Shown: positions 54,476 through 63,375 of the stretch, in pieces
Layout: each line of letters begins with the position of its first letter
Position numbering within the stretch: the first letter of the stretch is position 1
Assembly: GCA_016711045.1 (NCBI GenBank)
Contig: JADJTT010000006.1
Location: forward strand, 372,001 to 436,000
Reading direction: 5' to 3'
Length of the DNA stretch: 64,000 nt
Source of the DNA: Saprospirales bacterium
GTDB lineage: Bacteria > Bacteroidota > Bacteroidia > Chitinophagales > Saprospiraceae
Notes under the pieces: generated by a model
Databases searched by the model: none
The model's input: only the letters and a program-made list of their open reading frames with translations
Told to the model about the DNA's origin: nothing
Made by a program: the position numbers and the translations under genes

Positions 54476-54907
54476 ATGGAACAGAAGCCTTTGCTATTAC
54501 CTGCGTTTGACCCAAAAGGAGACCGCATTAGTCCGGTACTCCCGGATGGTGTCAAAAATTTTCTCGTCGATATTGACGGAACGATCTGCGACGATGTGCC
54601 CAATGAGGAGCCGGAGCGCATGGGCACGGTATTGCCTTACCCCGATGCCTACAAAATCCTCAATAAATGGTACGACGAGGGCCATGTGATCACCTTTTTT
54701 ACTTCCCGCACGGAAGCACACCGGGAAATAACGGAGTTTTGGTTGCAAAAGTACGGATTCAAGTACCACGGGCTGGTAATGGGGAAACCGCGTGGAGGCA
54801 ATTACCATTGGATCGATAACCATATCGTCCGGGCTACCCGGTTTAAAGGAAATTTTACCGATCTGGTCATTGAGAACAAGCCTATTGAAGTGTTTAAAGG
54901 TGGGTAG
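54476..54907 (+). CDS. HAD-superfamily phosphatase-like protein
   Basis: This 143-residue protein has HAD motif I in FLVDIDGTICDD (both catalytic aspartates), motif II Thr/Ser in ITFFTSRTEAHRE, and a late motif KPRGGNYHWIDNH in the place of motif III/IV. Small size and absence of a cap domain suggest a minimal C0-type HAD acting on a macromolecule or a sugar/nucleotide phosphate; the substrate is unknown. ATG 54476 is preferred over TTG 54446, which overlaps the M23 stop. It ends before a 26-bp hairpin terminator shared with the converging epimerase. Confidence 0.78.
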   Translation: MEQKPLLLPAFDPKGDRISPVLPDGVKNFLVDIDGTICDDVPNEEPERMGTVLPYPDAYKILNKWYDEGHVITFFTSRTEAHREITEFWLQKYGFKYHGLVMGKPRGGNYHWIDNHIVRATRFKGNFTDLVIENKPIEVFKGG

Positions 54908-54919
54908 TGGAATCAAACG

Positions 54920-54974
54920 AAAAAAATCTGGATGCAGGGGGAGCGCCTCGCTCTCCCTGCATCCAGATTTTTTT
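54920..54974. terminator. Bidirectional terminator, 26-bp stem
   Basis: Arms 54920–54945 and 54949–54974 pair with a single G·T-type mismatch around a 3-base loop; A7 and T-run ends make it a terminator in both directions, for the HAD gene (+) and the epimerase (-). Confidence 0.9.
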
Positions 54975-54992
54975 TGTTTAAAGTGTCCAGTA

Positions 54993-55898
54993 TTACTTTT
55001 TTAATAAAGCTTCCAGCGCTGGGCTCAATTCTGGGTATTGGAAGGTGAATCCCGCAGCTACTGTTTTCTTTGCGGAAACCCGGTTGCTGTTCAGGATCAC
55101 ATCGGCCATTTCGCCCATGGCGGTGCGGAGCAGGAAAGCAGGCACCGGCGCGATAAGGTTAAATCCTCCCCGTACTTTCGCGATCGACTCAACCAGTTCC
55201 TTGTTGGTGACGGGATTCGGCGCCACGGCATTGTAGATGCCGCGCATATCTATATTTTCCATCGCATACAGAAAAAGCCGGCATACATCTTCGATGTGTA
55301 TCCAGGAGTACCATTGCCGCCCATTGCCGAAATAGCTGCCCACCCGTCCCTTGAAAGGGAGCAGAATCTTTTCCAGCGCACCTCCTTTTGGGGTCAATAC
55401 GATACCGATACGCAAGGCGACGGCCCTGATGTTTAGTTTTTCCACTTCGTGAAAGGCATCTTCCCAAGCTTTCGTACTCTCCGCCAGAAAGCCTTTTCCC
55501 GTGGAGGCAGTCTCCTCGAGCCACTCCTCGCCTGCATGGCCGTAAAACCCGATGGCGGAAGCGGAAAGGTAGGTCTGTACGTTGTTAGGGGTAGATTGTA
55601 TGGCTTGCCGAAGCAGCGCTGTCGACTGTGCACGGCTCTCCACAATGAGGCGCTTTCGGGCAGCGGTCCACAAGGTATCGGCAATACCGGCGCCAGCCAG
55701 GTTAATCACCGCATCGGCTTGCTGGATGGCCGTCAGGTCGATGGTCCCCCGGGCAGGATCCCATTGATAGGTTTTTATTTTACCGGAAGCGCCAGGTTTT
55801 CGACTGAGTAATGCCACCTGGTGTCCGTTTTCCTGCAAGCGTGTGCATAACCTGGATCCGATAAGCCCGGTTCCGCCGGCGACGAGTATGTGACTCAT
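54993..55898 (-). CDS. TIGR01777-family NAD(P)-dependent epimerase (YfcH/SulA-like)
   Basis: This 301-residue SDR-type protein starts with the nucleotide-binding motif HILVAGGTGLIGSRLC and has the family sequences DAVINLAGAGIAD (the usual form is NLAG), SASAIGFYGHAGEEWLEE, and WYSWIHIEDVCRLF, ending in a DUF1731-type C-terminal segment (RTAMGEMADVILNSNRVS … GFTFQYPELSPALEALL). Its physiological role is unknown (cell-division-inhibitor label SulA is historical). ATG 55898 is chosen; the open frame goes back to 55922. Confidence 0.92.
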   Translation of the reverse strand: MSHILVAGGTGLIGSRLCTRLQENGHQVALLSRKPGASGKIKTYQWDPARGTIDLTAIQQADAVINLAGAGIADTLWTAARKRLIVESRAQSTALLRQAIQSTPNNVQTYLSASAIGFYGHAGEEWLEETASTGKGFLAESTKAWEDAFHEVEKLNIRAVALRIGIVLTPKGGALEKILLPFKGRVGSYFGNGRQWYSWIHIEDVCRLFLYAMENIDMRGIYNAVAPNPVTNKELVESIAKVRGGFNLIAPVPAFLLRTAMGEMADVILNSNRVSAKKTVAAGFTFQYPELSPALEALLKK

Positions 55899-55996
55899 TT
55901 CAATATTATTTAATCCCTTCAAATTTCGCTCAATCCTGGTTTCCTTTACAACAAGATTACCAAATAAAGGTTTCCACCTGCTTTTCGCAGAAAAAA

Positions 55997-56028
55997 TTGT
56001 CCTAATCCGGTCAAATCCCCTATTTTAG
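55997..56028 (+). promoter_or_regulatory. Possible promoter of the peptide ABC transporter operon
   Basis: TTG (55997–55999), 21 bases, TATTTTAG (56021–56028, one mismatch to TAnnTTTG). It is 32 bases before ATG 56060. Confidence 0.4.
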
Positions 56029-56059
56029 GACATCCATTTAACTACAAATCCAAAAAACG

Positions 56060-57853
56060 ATGAGGTTTCGTTCAACTACCCTTTTTTTCGCACTCCTTCT
56101 GGCAGTGCTCCTATTGTCTGTAACCAATTGCAAGTCAGATAAAAAGCCGGTCACCAACTGGAAGCGCACCTCCAATGAATTGGTGATCCGCCTGGCAGCA
56201 GAGCCGGGAGGACTGAACCCCGTATTGTCGTTGACCGACCAATATGCTACTCAGGTGATGCGCCATCTCTTTTTGTATCTCATGACCATCGACCCTCAAA
56301 CGGGGCAATTGGAGCCATCATTGGTGATAGCGGCCCCCAAAATCGATCCTATTACGGAGGGCCCCTGGGCAGGAGGTCTGCGCTATTCGTTTGAGATCCG
56401 GCCGGAGGCCCACTGGGATAACGGTACACCTATCACCGGCAATGATTATGTGTTTGCGTTGAAGGCTGCTTTAAACCCCAAAGTCCCGGCTCAGCGGATC
56501 CGCCCCTATCTGGGGATGATCAAGGATGTAGAGGTCGATGCCGCCAATCCAAAGAAGTTTTCCGTTCTCACCAATGAAACGTACATCCTTGCCCTCGAGG
56601 CAGTGGTGAGTACGATCCCTTTGTTCCCGGCTTACAATTACGATCCGGAAGGACAAATGGCCGAGATATCCCTGGCCGATCTCATCGATCCGGCAAAGGC
56701 AAACGCACTGGAAAGTGACCCGCGTGTGCAGGCATTCGCCGACCGGTTCACTTCGGAGCGCTACTCCCGGGATCCCTCGTCGGTATTGGGTTCGGGGGCT
56801 TATTTGCTGGAAAGTATTGGAGAAGATCAGCGGTTTACGCTGGTTAAAAAGCAGGATTGGTGGGGCGAAAAAATAAGCAATCCACCCTCTTCTCTGCAGG
56901 CCTACCCGGACAAACTGATCTATTGGCCTGTGCGCGACCAGGCAGCCGCGGTGTCGCTGGTCAAGTCGGAAGAGCTCGACATAGCAGTGGGCATCGACTC
57001 CAAAGATTTTGTCGATTTAAAAACCCTGCCGGGGGTGACGGATAACTACCAGTTTTTTACGCCGGCTACCTATGCCTACTATTTCATTTACGTTAATACC
57101 AAGAATCCCAAATTATCGGACAAGCGGGTCCGGCAGGCACTGGCGCACCTGTTAAATGTAGAGGAGATTATCGAAACGGTGTTTTACGGTCTGGGCGAAC
57201 GGGTCAACGGGCCGGTACTCCCTATGAAAGACTACTATAACAAGGACCTTCCATTGATCCCCTATAATGTCGAGCGTGCCAAGATCCTGCTGTCGGAAGC
57301 GGGCTGGATTGACAGCAACAACAACGGCACCGCCGATAATATGGTAAACGGCGAGCGCATCGAACTGAAACTGACCTACCTGATCACCAATGTGCCTGCC
57401 CAGGAAAAGATCGCCGCTATTTTCAAGGATGCGGCTACCCAGGCAGGTATCGATCTGGAGATCATATCCAAAGAATTTCAGGCTCAGCGCGCTGACCTCA
57501 ATACCCGCAACTACGAACTGGCCAGCGGGGCTTTGATCGCCCCACCTGTGCTGGACGATTTTTATCAGGTATGGCATACGGACAGCGATACCCCCGACGG
57601 CACCAACCGAACCAGTTTTGGCAACGCGCAGTCGGATGAGCTCATCGAGCGCATCCGGCAAACCCTCGATAAAAAGGAACGCGATCAGCTTTATAAGACC
57701 TTTCAGAAAATGGTGTATGAAGAACAACCCATGCTCTTTTTGTTGACTCCGCAATCCAGGATCCTGGTGCATAAGCGGTTTGATGCTTTCGCCTCGCCCC
57801 TGAATCCGGGATTCTTCCCGAATCAGTACCAGTTGTTGGAATCGCTGCGGTAA
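56060..57853 (+). CDS. Peptide/oligopeptide ABC transporter substrate-binding lipoprotein
   Basis: This 597-residue SBP_bac_5 (cluster C, OppA/DppA-like) protein has a lipoprotein-type signal (TLFFALLLAVLLLSVTNC, Cys24). Family features are EPGGLNPVLSLTDQYATQ near residue 52, the domain motif YSFEIRPEAHWDNGTPITG, VRQALAHLLNVEEII and KILLSEAGWIDSNNNGTAD. It binds peptides or similar compounds in the periplasm and passes them to the permeases that follow (10-base gap). The ATPase genes are not adjacent. Slightly longer than E. coli OppA (543). Confidence 0.9.
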   Translation: MRFRSTTLFFALLLAVLLLSVTNCKSDKKPVTNWKRTSNELVIRLAAEPGGLNPVLSLTDQYATQVMRHLFLYLMTIDPQTGQLEPSLVIAAPKIDPITEGPWAGGLRYSFEIRPEAHWDNGTPITGNDYVFALKAALNPKVPAQRIRPYLGMIKDVEVDAANPKKFSVLTNETYILALEAVVSTIPLFPAYNYDPEGQMAEISLADLIDPAKANALESDPRVQAFADRFTSERYSRDPSSVLGSGAYLLESIGEDQRFTLVKKQDWWGEKISNPPSSLQAYPDKLIYWPVRDQAAAVSLVKSEELDIAVGIDSKDFVDLKTLPGVTDNYQFFTPATYAYYFIYVNTKNPKLSDKRVRQALAHLLNVEEIIETVFYGLGERVNGPVLPMKDYYNKDLPLIPYNVERAKILLSEAGWIDSNNNGTADNMVNGERIELKLTYLITNVPAQEKIAAIFKDAATQAGIDLEIISKEFQAQRADLNTRNYELASGALIAPPVLDDFYQVWHTDSDTPDGTNRTSFGNAQSDELIERIRQTLDKKERDQLYKTFQKMVYEEQPMLFLLTPQSRILVHKRFDAFASPLNPGFFPNQYQLLESLR

Positions 57854-57863
57854 GCTTGGGTAC

Positions 57864-59279
57864 ATGGGGGCCTATCTGTTAAAACGTCTGCTTCTCTTCC
57901 TCCCTACCCTGGTGATCATTTCCTGGGTAGCTTTCGGATTGAGCCTGCTGGCCCCCGGTGATCCGGTGATCGGCTTGTGTGCCGACCAGGGCATCCTGGT
58001 GGAAGGAGCGTACGAGCGGTGTGCCCGGGAGTATGGGTATGATTTACCGCCCTTTTATTTCAGTTTATCTCCTGCTGCTTTTCCGGATACCCTGCACCGC
58101 ATACAGCCGCAATACCGGCGGCATATGCTGGGCAACCTCGTGGCGCTGACGGGCAATTGGCCCGAAATATCCAGGTATGACCAGCAATTGGAATCGCTAT
58201 TGCGCAGGGCAGCTGCTATGCCGGATTCGCTGAACCGGCAGCAAAAGATCGATATCAACCAGACCCTTCGGGAATTGCGCACCACCTTTAAACCTGGACA
58301 GGTCGATTTTCGGCTGGCACGCCTGGACAGTATGGCGCAGTTCTCATTGTACCAGTCCTACTTATCCCAGGAATCAGGCGCTTTGCTTCAGCAATGGGAA
58401 CTCGTAAAGACCCAGGCTACTCCGATATTATTAATCCGGCCCGACTGGAAATGGTACGGCACGGATAACCGTTACCACCGCTGGATGTCCGGACTGGTGA
58501 CCGGCGATTTCGGGATCTCCTTCAAAGATAAACGGCCGGTGGGAAGCAAGCTTCGTCCTGCCATTTTCTGGACACTGGCGCTCAACCTGAGCGCCTTTGC
58601 CCTGGCGCTGCTGCTGGCCATTCCCATCGGGGTTTATTCAGCGCTGCGAAAGGGCGGGCGCATGGATCGTTTTTTTACGGTGACACTATTCGGGTTGTAC
58701 TCCCTGCCCCGGTTTTGGGTAGCGACTATCCTGGTCATTTTTTTTACCTCCGGCACCTATGCCGCGTGGATGGATTGGTTCCCATCGATAGGGCTGGGGG
58801 AGATCGCGTCGGATGCATCGGGGTGGGAGCGTTTTTGGGTGCGGACCAGTCACCTCTTGTTGCCCATTCTCTGTCAAACCTATGGATTATTGGCTTTTTT
58901 TGCCAGGCAGATGCGGGGCGCCATGCTGGAGGTCATTCGGCAGGATTATATCCGCACGGCACGGGCAAAGGGATTGAAGGAGGAGGTGGTAGTTTGGCGG
59001 CATGCCTTCCGGAATGCGCTTTTCCCAATAATAACGGTATTGGCTTCCCTGTTCCCGGCTTCCATTGCGGGGTCGGTGGTGTTGGAGGTCATCTTTGCGA
59101 TACCCGGGATGGGTTTGCTGACCTATGATGCCATCTTTGCAGCTGATTGGCCGGTTGTTTTTTCAGTGCTGATCCTGGGCGCCCTGCTGACCATGATAGG
59201 GATTTGGGTGTCCGATTTTTTATATGGAATTGCCGACCCCCGGGTACGCCTGGGGCGGGGTGAGAAAAATGGAGCCTGA
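57864..59279 (+). CDS. Peptide ABC transporter permease, OppB/DppB type with large insert
   Basis: This 471-residue membrane permease has an N-terminal helix (LLKRLLLFLPTLVIISWVAF) and the core helices from ~235 with the coupling EAA loop (RTARAKGLKEEVVVWRHAFRNALFPIIT). Relatives are ~310–330 residues; the additional ~150 residues (~45–205, with QPQYRRHMLGNLVALTGNW and DSLNRQQKIDINQTLREL) lie between helix 1 and helix 2 and should form a periplasmic domain. Its stop overlaps the next start (TGATG), indicating translational coupling. Confidence 0.9.
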   Translation: MGAYLLKRLLLFLPTLVIISWVAFGLSLLAPGDPVIGLCADQGILVEGAYERCAREYGYDLPPFYFSLSPAAFPDTLHRIQPQYRRHMLGNLVALTGNWPEISRYDQQLESLLRRAAAMPDSLNRQQKIDINQTLRELRTTFKPGQVDFRLARLDSMAQFSLYQSYLSQESGALLQQWELVKTQATPILLIRPDWKWYGTDNRYHRWMSGLVTGDFGISFKDKRPVGSKLRPAIFWTLALNLSAFALALLLAIPIGVYSALRKGGRMDRFFTVTLFGLYSLPRFWVATILVIFFTSGTYAAWMDWFPSIGLGEIASDASGWERFWVRTSHLLLPILCQTYGLLAFFARQMRGAMLEVIRQDYIRTARAKGLKEEVVVWRHAFRNALFPIITVLASLFPASIAGSVVLEVIFAIPGMGLLTYDAIFAADWPVVFSVLILGALLTMIGIWVSDFLYGIADPRVRLGRGEKNGA

Positions 59280-60577
59280 TGGCACGCGCTAAAAAGACGA
59301 GCGGGTTCTGGCGTTCCCAGGTGATGGAGCGCTTTCGGAGCAAACGGTCTGCTGTTTGGTCCCTGCGTCTGTTGTACGTCTTTTTTGCTATCGCGTTGCT
59401 GGGCGATTTTCTGGCGAATGAGAAACCGTTGTATTGTGTAATAGAGGGCAAGACTTATTTCCCCGTACTCCATCAGTATGGCGTAGATCTGGGGTTGACC
59501 GAGTGGTCGCCTGAACTGGTGCGGGCACGATGGCGGGAATTGGATTATGAGTCGGTCGTTTTTCCGCCCATCCCATACTCGGCAACTACCCGGGATATCA
59601 AGAATACACATTTTGCCAATCCCTTTCGAGGACAGCGGGTGGCGTCACCACGCTTCTGGCATTGGCTGGGTACCGATCAATTGGGGCGCGATGTAGCGGC
59701 AGGCTTGATTGCCGGCACCCGTATCGCTTTGTTGGTAGGACTCGGCGCCATGGCGCTGGCTACCCTGATCGGGTTATTTTTGGGCACCCTGGCAGGTTAT
59801 TGGGGCGACCATGGGTTGAAAACCTCCTGGATACGGCTGGTGCTCCAGGTGGTAGGGCTTTATTTTGGATTATTTTTCGGATTTATCAGCCGGGCATATA
59901 GTATTGGGGAAGCAAATGCCGCAGGAGGGGTTCCCGCTGCATTATTTACCGGGTTGATATGGCTGGTTGGCATGCTGGTATTGGCAAATGGCCTTGGATT
60001 TCTGATTGAGCGAGTATTTCGGTTGCGCAAGCAGGTTCGCATACCGGTCGATCTGCTGGTCATGCGCAGCGTGGAGGTCATGGAATCGATTCCAGGGTTG
60101 CTGTTAATATTGGCCTTAGCGGCCTTGATCCGCAAACCATCCATCTGGTATGTCATGCTGATCATCGGGCTGGTGGGGTGGACTTCCATTGCCCAGTTTG
60201 TACGGGCCGAGATGTTAAAGGTACGGCGGCAAACCTACATTGAAGCAGCGCAAGCATTGGGGTTGCGTGCATCCCGTATCATGTTCCGGCATGCCTTGCC
60301 CAATGCCTTGAGCCCGGTATTGATCCTTATTGCTTTCGGCGTAGCCCGGGCCATACTTTCGGAAGCCACCCTATCCTTCCTCGGCATCGGATTAGGGCCG
60401 GAAGAGGTGACGTGGGGCAAGCTACTCAGTGAGGCTCGTTCCAATTTCAATGCCTGGTGGCTGGCTGTTTTTCCCGGGGTGGCGATCTTTTTCATGGTCC
60501 TGCTCTTCAATCTGCTCGGTGAAGGTCTTTCCGATGCCCTCGATCCTAAACGGGATGAAAGTGGTCCTAATTCCTAG
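59279..60577 (+). CDS. Peptide ABC transporter permease, OppC/DppC type
   Basis: This 432-residue permease partner of the preceding gene has the OppC N-terminal segment (FRSKRSAVWSLRLLYVFFAIALLGDFLA), the LGTDQLGRDVAAGLIAGTR entry to the core, the EAA loop (YIEAAQALGLRASRIMFRHALPNAL) and FLGIGLGPEEVTWGKLL near the end. Relatives have ~300 residues; additional length comes from ~70 residues before the core and two additional hydrophobic segments (~175–250) between core helices 1 and 2. ATG 59279 overlaps the oppB stop. Its stop lies nine bases before the end of a converging small lipoprotein gene. Confidence 0.9.
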   Translation: MARAKKTSGFWRSQVMERFRSKRSAVWSLRLLYVFFAIALLGDFLANEKPLYCVIEGKTYFPVLHQYGVDLGLTEWSPELVRARWRELDYESVVFPPIPYSATTRDIKNTHFANPFRGQRVASPRFWHWLGTDQLGRDVAAGLIAGTRIALLVGLGAMALATLIGLFLGTLAGYWGDHGLKTSWIRLVLQVVGLYFGLFFGFISRAYSIGEANAAGGVPAALFTGLIWLVGMLVLANGLGFLIERVFRLRKQVRIPVDLLVMRSVEVMESIPGLLLILALAALIRKPSIWYVMLIIGLVGWTSIAQFVRAEMLKVRRQTYIEAAQALGLRASRIMFRHALPNALSPVLILIAFGVARAILSEATLSFLGIGLGPEEVTWGKLLSEARSNFNAWWLAVFPGVAIFFMVLLFNLLGEGLSDALDPKRDESGPNS

Positions 60578-60585
60578 CCCCCCTG

Positions 60586-60779
60586 CTACCTATGCTTTCG
60601 CATATGCTTGGGGAATAAATTTGAATTCCCCCTTTTTTCGATAGTTCTCCCTTCCGATTGGTGGGTGCATGAGCCGATTCATAGGCAGGACAGCCATATT
60701 TGGGGCTGCATCCGGTGGTCGGCACAAGGAAAGAACCTAATGCCATAAAAACGAGAAAAATGATTATTTTAGATTTCAT
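60586..60779 (-). CDS. Small lipoprotein, frame-corrected end
   Basis: This short protein has a signal and lipobox (MKSKIIIFLVFMALGSFLVPTTGC) followed by SPKYGCPAYESAHAPTNRKGELSKK. In the uninterrupted frame it runs on as GGIQIYSPS… to 60567, overlapping the permease gene. One additional A in the A6 run (plus-strand T6 at 60633–60638) gives instead RGNSNLFPKHMRKHR and a stop at 60586, the ending usual for this Bacteroidota family (KxRGxSxLFPKxMRK, from memory) and no overlap. Final length ~64 residues. Likely an outer-membrane-associated or periplasmic lipoprotein of unknown role. Confidence 0.65.
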
Positions 60780-60924
60780 AAATCCTTGATTATCAGCTAA
60801 AATTTTGACACAATTTTTTTTAAGTTTCTAAAAAAAAGAGGATACAAAGGTAACCCTTCCGACCTGGAATACCCAAGAACCCTTATAAAATATAGCATTC
60901 CAAGCTTTTTTTAGATCAAAATAC

Positions 60925-60955
60925 TTGTTTATACAATGGGCAGCGACTAAATTTG
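60925..60955 (+). promoter_or_regulatory. Promoter of the HU gene
   Basis: TTG (60925–60927), 20 bases, TAAATTTG (60948–60955), 39 bases before ATG 60994. Confidence 0.7.
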
Positions 60956-60993
60956 CTCTCGATTTATCATTCTAGTCATCAAAAGCCAAAATA

Positions 60994-61278
60994 ATGAATA
61001 AAGGAGATTTGGTTACTAAGGTTGCTGAAGCGGCCAACATTACGAAAGCTCAAGCTGCCAGTGCAGTAAACACCATTTTCGACTCTATCGCTGACGCGCT
61101 GCATGCAGGTGATAAGGCCACATTGATCGGTTTCGGTACCTTCTCGGTATCCGAGCGTCAGGCTCGCACGGGCCGCAACCCGCAAACGGGTGCTTCGATC
61201 AAGATCAGTGCCAAGAAAGTGGTTAAATTCAAGCCGGGCAAAGAACTGAGTGAATCGGTGAACAAGAAGAAGAAATAA
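60994..61278 (+). CDS. hup: DNA-binding protein HU
   Basis: This 94-residue nucleoid protein of the HU/IHF family bends and compacts DNA. It has the helical dimer part (MNKGDLVTKVAEAANITKAQA) and the beta-arm with conserved GFGTFSVSERQARTGRNPQTG, then KKVVKFKPGKELSESVN and a KKKK end. It is single-gene: own promoter and a terminator after the stop. Confidence 0.97.
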   Translation: MNKGDLVTKVAEAANITKAQAASAVNTIFDSIADALHAGDKATLIGFGTFSVSERQARTGRNPQTGASIKISAKKVVKFKPGKELSESVNKKKK

Positions 61279-61310
61279 TTTCTCCTGCTTCATTGATCGA
61301 AGGTTATTCG

Positions 61311-61348
61311 AAAAGGGCCATTCAGGTACAAACTTGGATGGCCCTTTT
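61311..61348 (+). terminator. Terminator after the HU gene
   Basis: AAAAGGGCCA (61311–61320) and TGGCCCTTTT (61339–61348), perfect 10-bp stem with an 18-base loop, followed by ATCTTTTT. Confidence 0.75.
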
Positions 61349-61371
61349 ATCTTTTTGTCTGGTGGAATTCC

Positions 61372-61379
61372 TACCTTTG
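61372..61379 (+). promoter_or_regulatory. -7 box of the transketolase operon
   Basis: TACCTTTG (61372–61379), exact TAnnTTTG, 89 bases before ATG 61468; no well-spaced TTG. Confidence 0.5.
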
Positions 61380-61467
61380 CACTTCCATTTAACGTTTAGG
61401 GCCTACCACTTTGTTTTGACGGAAGGATTTTTTTAAAAATGGTGGGCATCCACTAAAACTCAAGGCT

Positions 61468-62346
61468 ATGGCCGATTTGGTCCAACTCAAGCGAATCGCC
61501 ACGCAAGTGCGTCGGGATATCCTTCGACAGACTCATTACGCCGCATCCGGCCACCCCGGCGGATCCCTTGGATGCGCGGATTTTTTCACCGCACTCTACT
61601 TTGAGATTCTCCGAAAAAATGACGCCCACTTCTCCATGGAAGGCAAGGGAGAAGATCTTTTTTTTCTCTCTAACGGCCACATTTCACCGGTTTGGTATAG
61701 CGTGCTGGCCCGCTCGGGGTATTTTCCTCTCGGAGAATTGGCCACGTTCCGGAAGCTCAATTCCAGGCTTCAGGGACACCCCGCTACCCACGAAGGGCTG
61801 CCCGGGATACGCGTAGCTTCCGGGTCGCTGGGCCAGGGACTCAGCGTAGCTATTGGCGCTGCCCTGGCCAAACGCCTCGATGGCGACGACCATCTGGTTT
61901 ACTGCCTCACCGGTGATGGGGAATTGCAGGAAGGGCAGATTTGGGAAGCAGCGCTCTTTGCCGCCCATAAAAAGGTCGATAACCTGATCCTGACAGTTGA
62001 TTGGAACGGCGTACAGATCGATGGCCGAAATGATGACGTTATCTCTTTGGGTGATCTGCCCGCCAAGTGGACCGCTTTTGGCTGGGATGTACTCCACATG
62101 CATGGCAATGATATGCAGGACGTGTTGCGGGGATTGGCAGCCGCTAAAGCGCGCACGGGAAAAGGAAAACCGGTCGTCGTGCTGATGAAAACAGAAATGG
62201 GATATCCCATTGACTTTATGATGGGCACCCATAAATGGCACGGCGTAGCGCCCAACGCCGAACAGTTGGAAAACGCCCTTTCCCAATTGGAAGAAACACT
62301 GGGGGACTATCCCTATGTCGAAAAATATCAACCCGAAGGGGCTTAA
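61468..62346 (+). CDS. Transketolase, N-terminal (thiamine-diphosphate) subunit
   Basis: This 292-residue half-transketolase contains the start LRQTHYAASGHPGGSLGCAD, GSLGQGLSVAIGAAL, and the TPP/Mg motif GDGELQEGQIWEAALFAAHK ending with N in DWNGVQIDG. Split transketolases are common in Bacteroidota and archaea; the two chains together give one enzyme of the pentose phosphate pathway. The second chain follows after 58 bases. Confidence 0.95.
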   Translation: MADLVQLKRIATQVRRDILRQTHYAASGHPGGSLGCADFFTALYFEILRKNDAHFSMEGKGEDLFFLSNGHISPVWYSVLARSGYFPLGELATFRKLNSRLQGHPATHEGLPGIRVASGSLGQGLSVAIGAALAKRLDGDDHLVYCLTGDGELQEGQIWEAALFAAHKKVDNLILTVDWNGVQIDGRNDDVISLGDLPAKWTAFGWDVLHMHGNDMQDVLRGLAAAKARTGKGKPVVVLMKTEMGYPIDFMMGTHKWHGVAPNAEQLENALSQLEETLGDYPYVEKYQPEGA

Positions 62347-62404
62347 ACTAATAAAACAGTGTGCCTATCCCACATTGGTTTTCTAATATCTCAAACCAAA
62401 TAAC

Positions 62405-63358
62405 ATGTTGGATCAGCTCGTAGTAAATGGCAAAAAAGCAACTCGTGACGGTTTTGGCGATGGGTTACTGGAAGTAGGCCGGCAATATCCCCAGGCAGTC
62501 GCACTTTGCGCCGATCTGGTAGGCTCCCTGAAAATGGACGCCTTTATCAAGGAATTTCCAGACCGGTTTTTCCAGGCAGGAATCTCAGAAGCCAACATGA
62601 TGAGTATGGCGGCCGGGTTGGCTATAGGCGGGAAGATCCCCTATACCGGTACATTTGCCAATTTCTCTACGGGAAGGGTCTACGACCAGATCCGCCAGTG
62701 TATTGCCTACTCGGAAAAAAACGTAAAGGTGTGTGCTTCCCATGCCGGTGTGACGTTGGGAGAAGATGGCGCTACCCACCAGATCCTGGAAGACATCGGC
62801 ATGATGAAGATGCTGCCGGGTTTCACGGTGATTAATCCCTGCGATTATGCGCAGACCAAGGCCGCTACTATTGCCATTGCCGAGCATCAGGGACCTGTAT
62901 ACCTGCGGTTTGGTCGCCCGAGCTGGCCGGTTTTTACCGAAAACATGCCTTTTGAGATCGGGAAGGCCCTCCTGCTTCAGAAAGGTACCGATGTGAGCAT
63001 TTTCGCTACGGGACATTTGGTCTGGAAGGCCGTGGAGGCAGCCAGGGAGTTGGCTGCACATGGAATAAGTGTAGAGCTGGTCAATATCCATACGATAAAA
63101 CCGCTCGACGAGGAAGCTATTCTCGACTCCGTACAGAAAACCCGCTGCGTGGTCACTGCCGAAGAGCATCAAATAGCCGGTGGCCTGGGCGAGAGCATCG
63201 CCCAGTTGCTGGCACGTCGCATGCCGCTTCCCATGGAATTTGTCGGCGTCCACGACCAATTTGGAGAAAGTGGCACCCCTGAAGCACTACTCGAAAAATA
63301 CGGCATGGGCGCCAGCCACATCGTCGAAGCCGTACACCGCGTATTGGCCCGTAAATAA
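62405..63358 (+). CDS. Transketolase, C-terminal subunit
   Basis: This 317-residue partner chain holds the pyrimidine-binding domain (AVALCADLVGSLKMDAF, FQAGISEANMMSMAAGLA with the catalytic Glu, HAGVTLGEDGATHQ) and the C-terminal domain (VELVNIHTIKPLDEEAILD, VTAEEHQIAGGLGESIA). It combines with the N-terminal subunit into a complete transketolase. Followed by a PLP enzyme 17 bases later on the same strand. Confidence 0.95.
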   Translation: MLDQLVVNGKKATRDGFGDGLLEVGRQYPQAVALCADLVGSLKMDAFIKEFPDRFFQAGISEANMMSMAAGLAIGGKIPYTGTFANFSTGRVYDQIRQCIAYSEKNVKVCASHAGVTLGEDGATHQILEDIGMMKMLPGFTVINPCDYAQTKAATIAIAEHQGPVYLRFGRPSWPVFTENMPFEIGKALLLQKGTDVSIFATGHLVWKAVEAARELAAHGISVELVNIHTIKPLDEEAILDSVQKTRCVVTAEEHQIAGGLGESIAQLLARRMPLPMEFVGVHDQFGESGTPEALLEKYGMGASHIVEAVHRVLARK

Positions 63359-63375
63359 AAATAAATCCCATTTCC

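Noticed and set aside
60567..60585. End of the small lipoprotein at 60567, overlapping the permease gene
   Set aside because: The end in that frame (GGIQIYSPS…) does not match the family; one more A gives the known ending RGNSNLFPK and a stop at 60586 without overlap.
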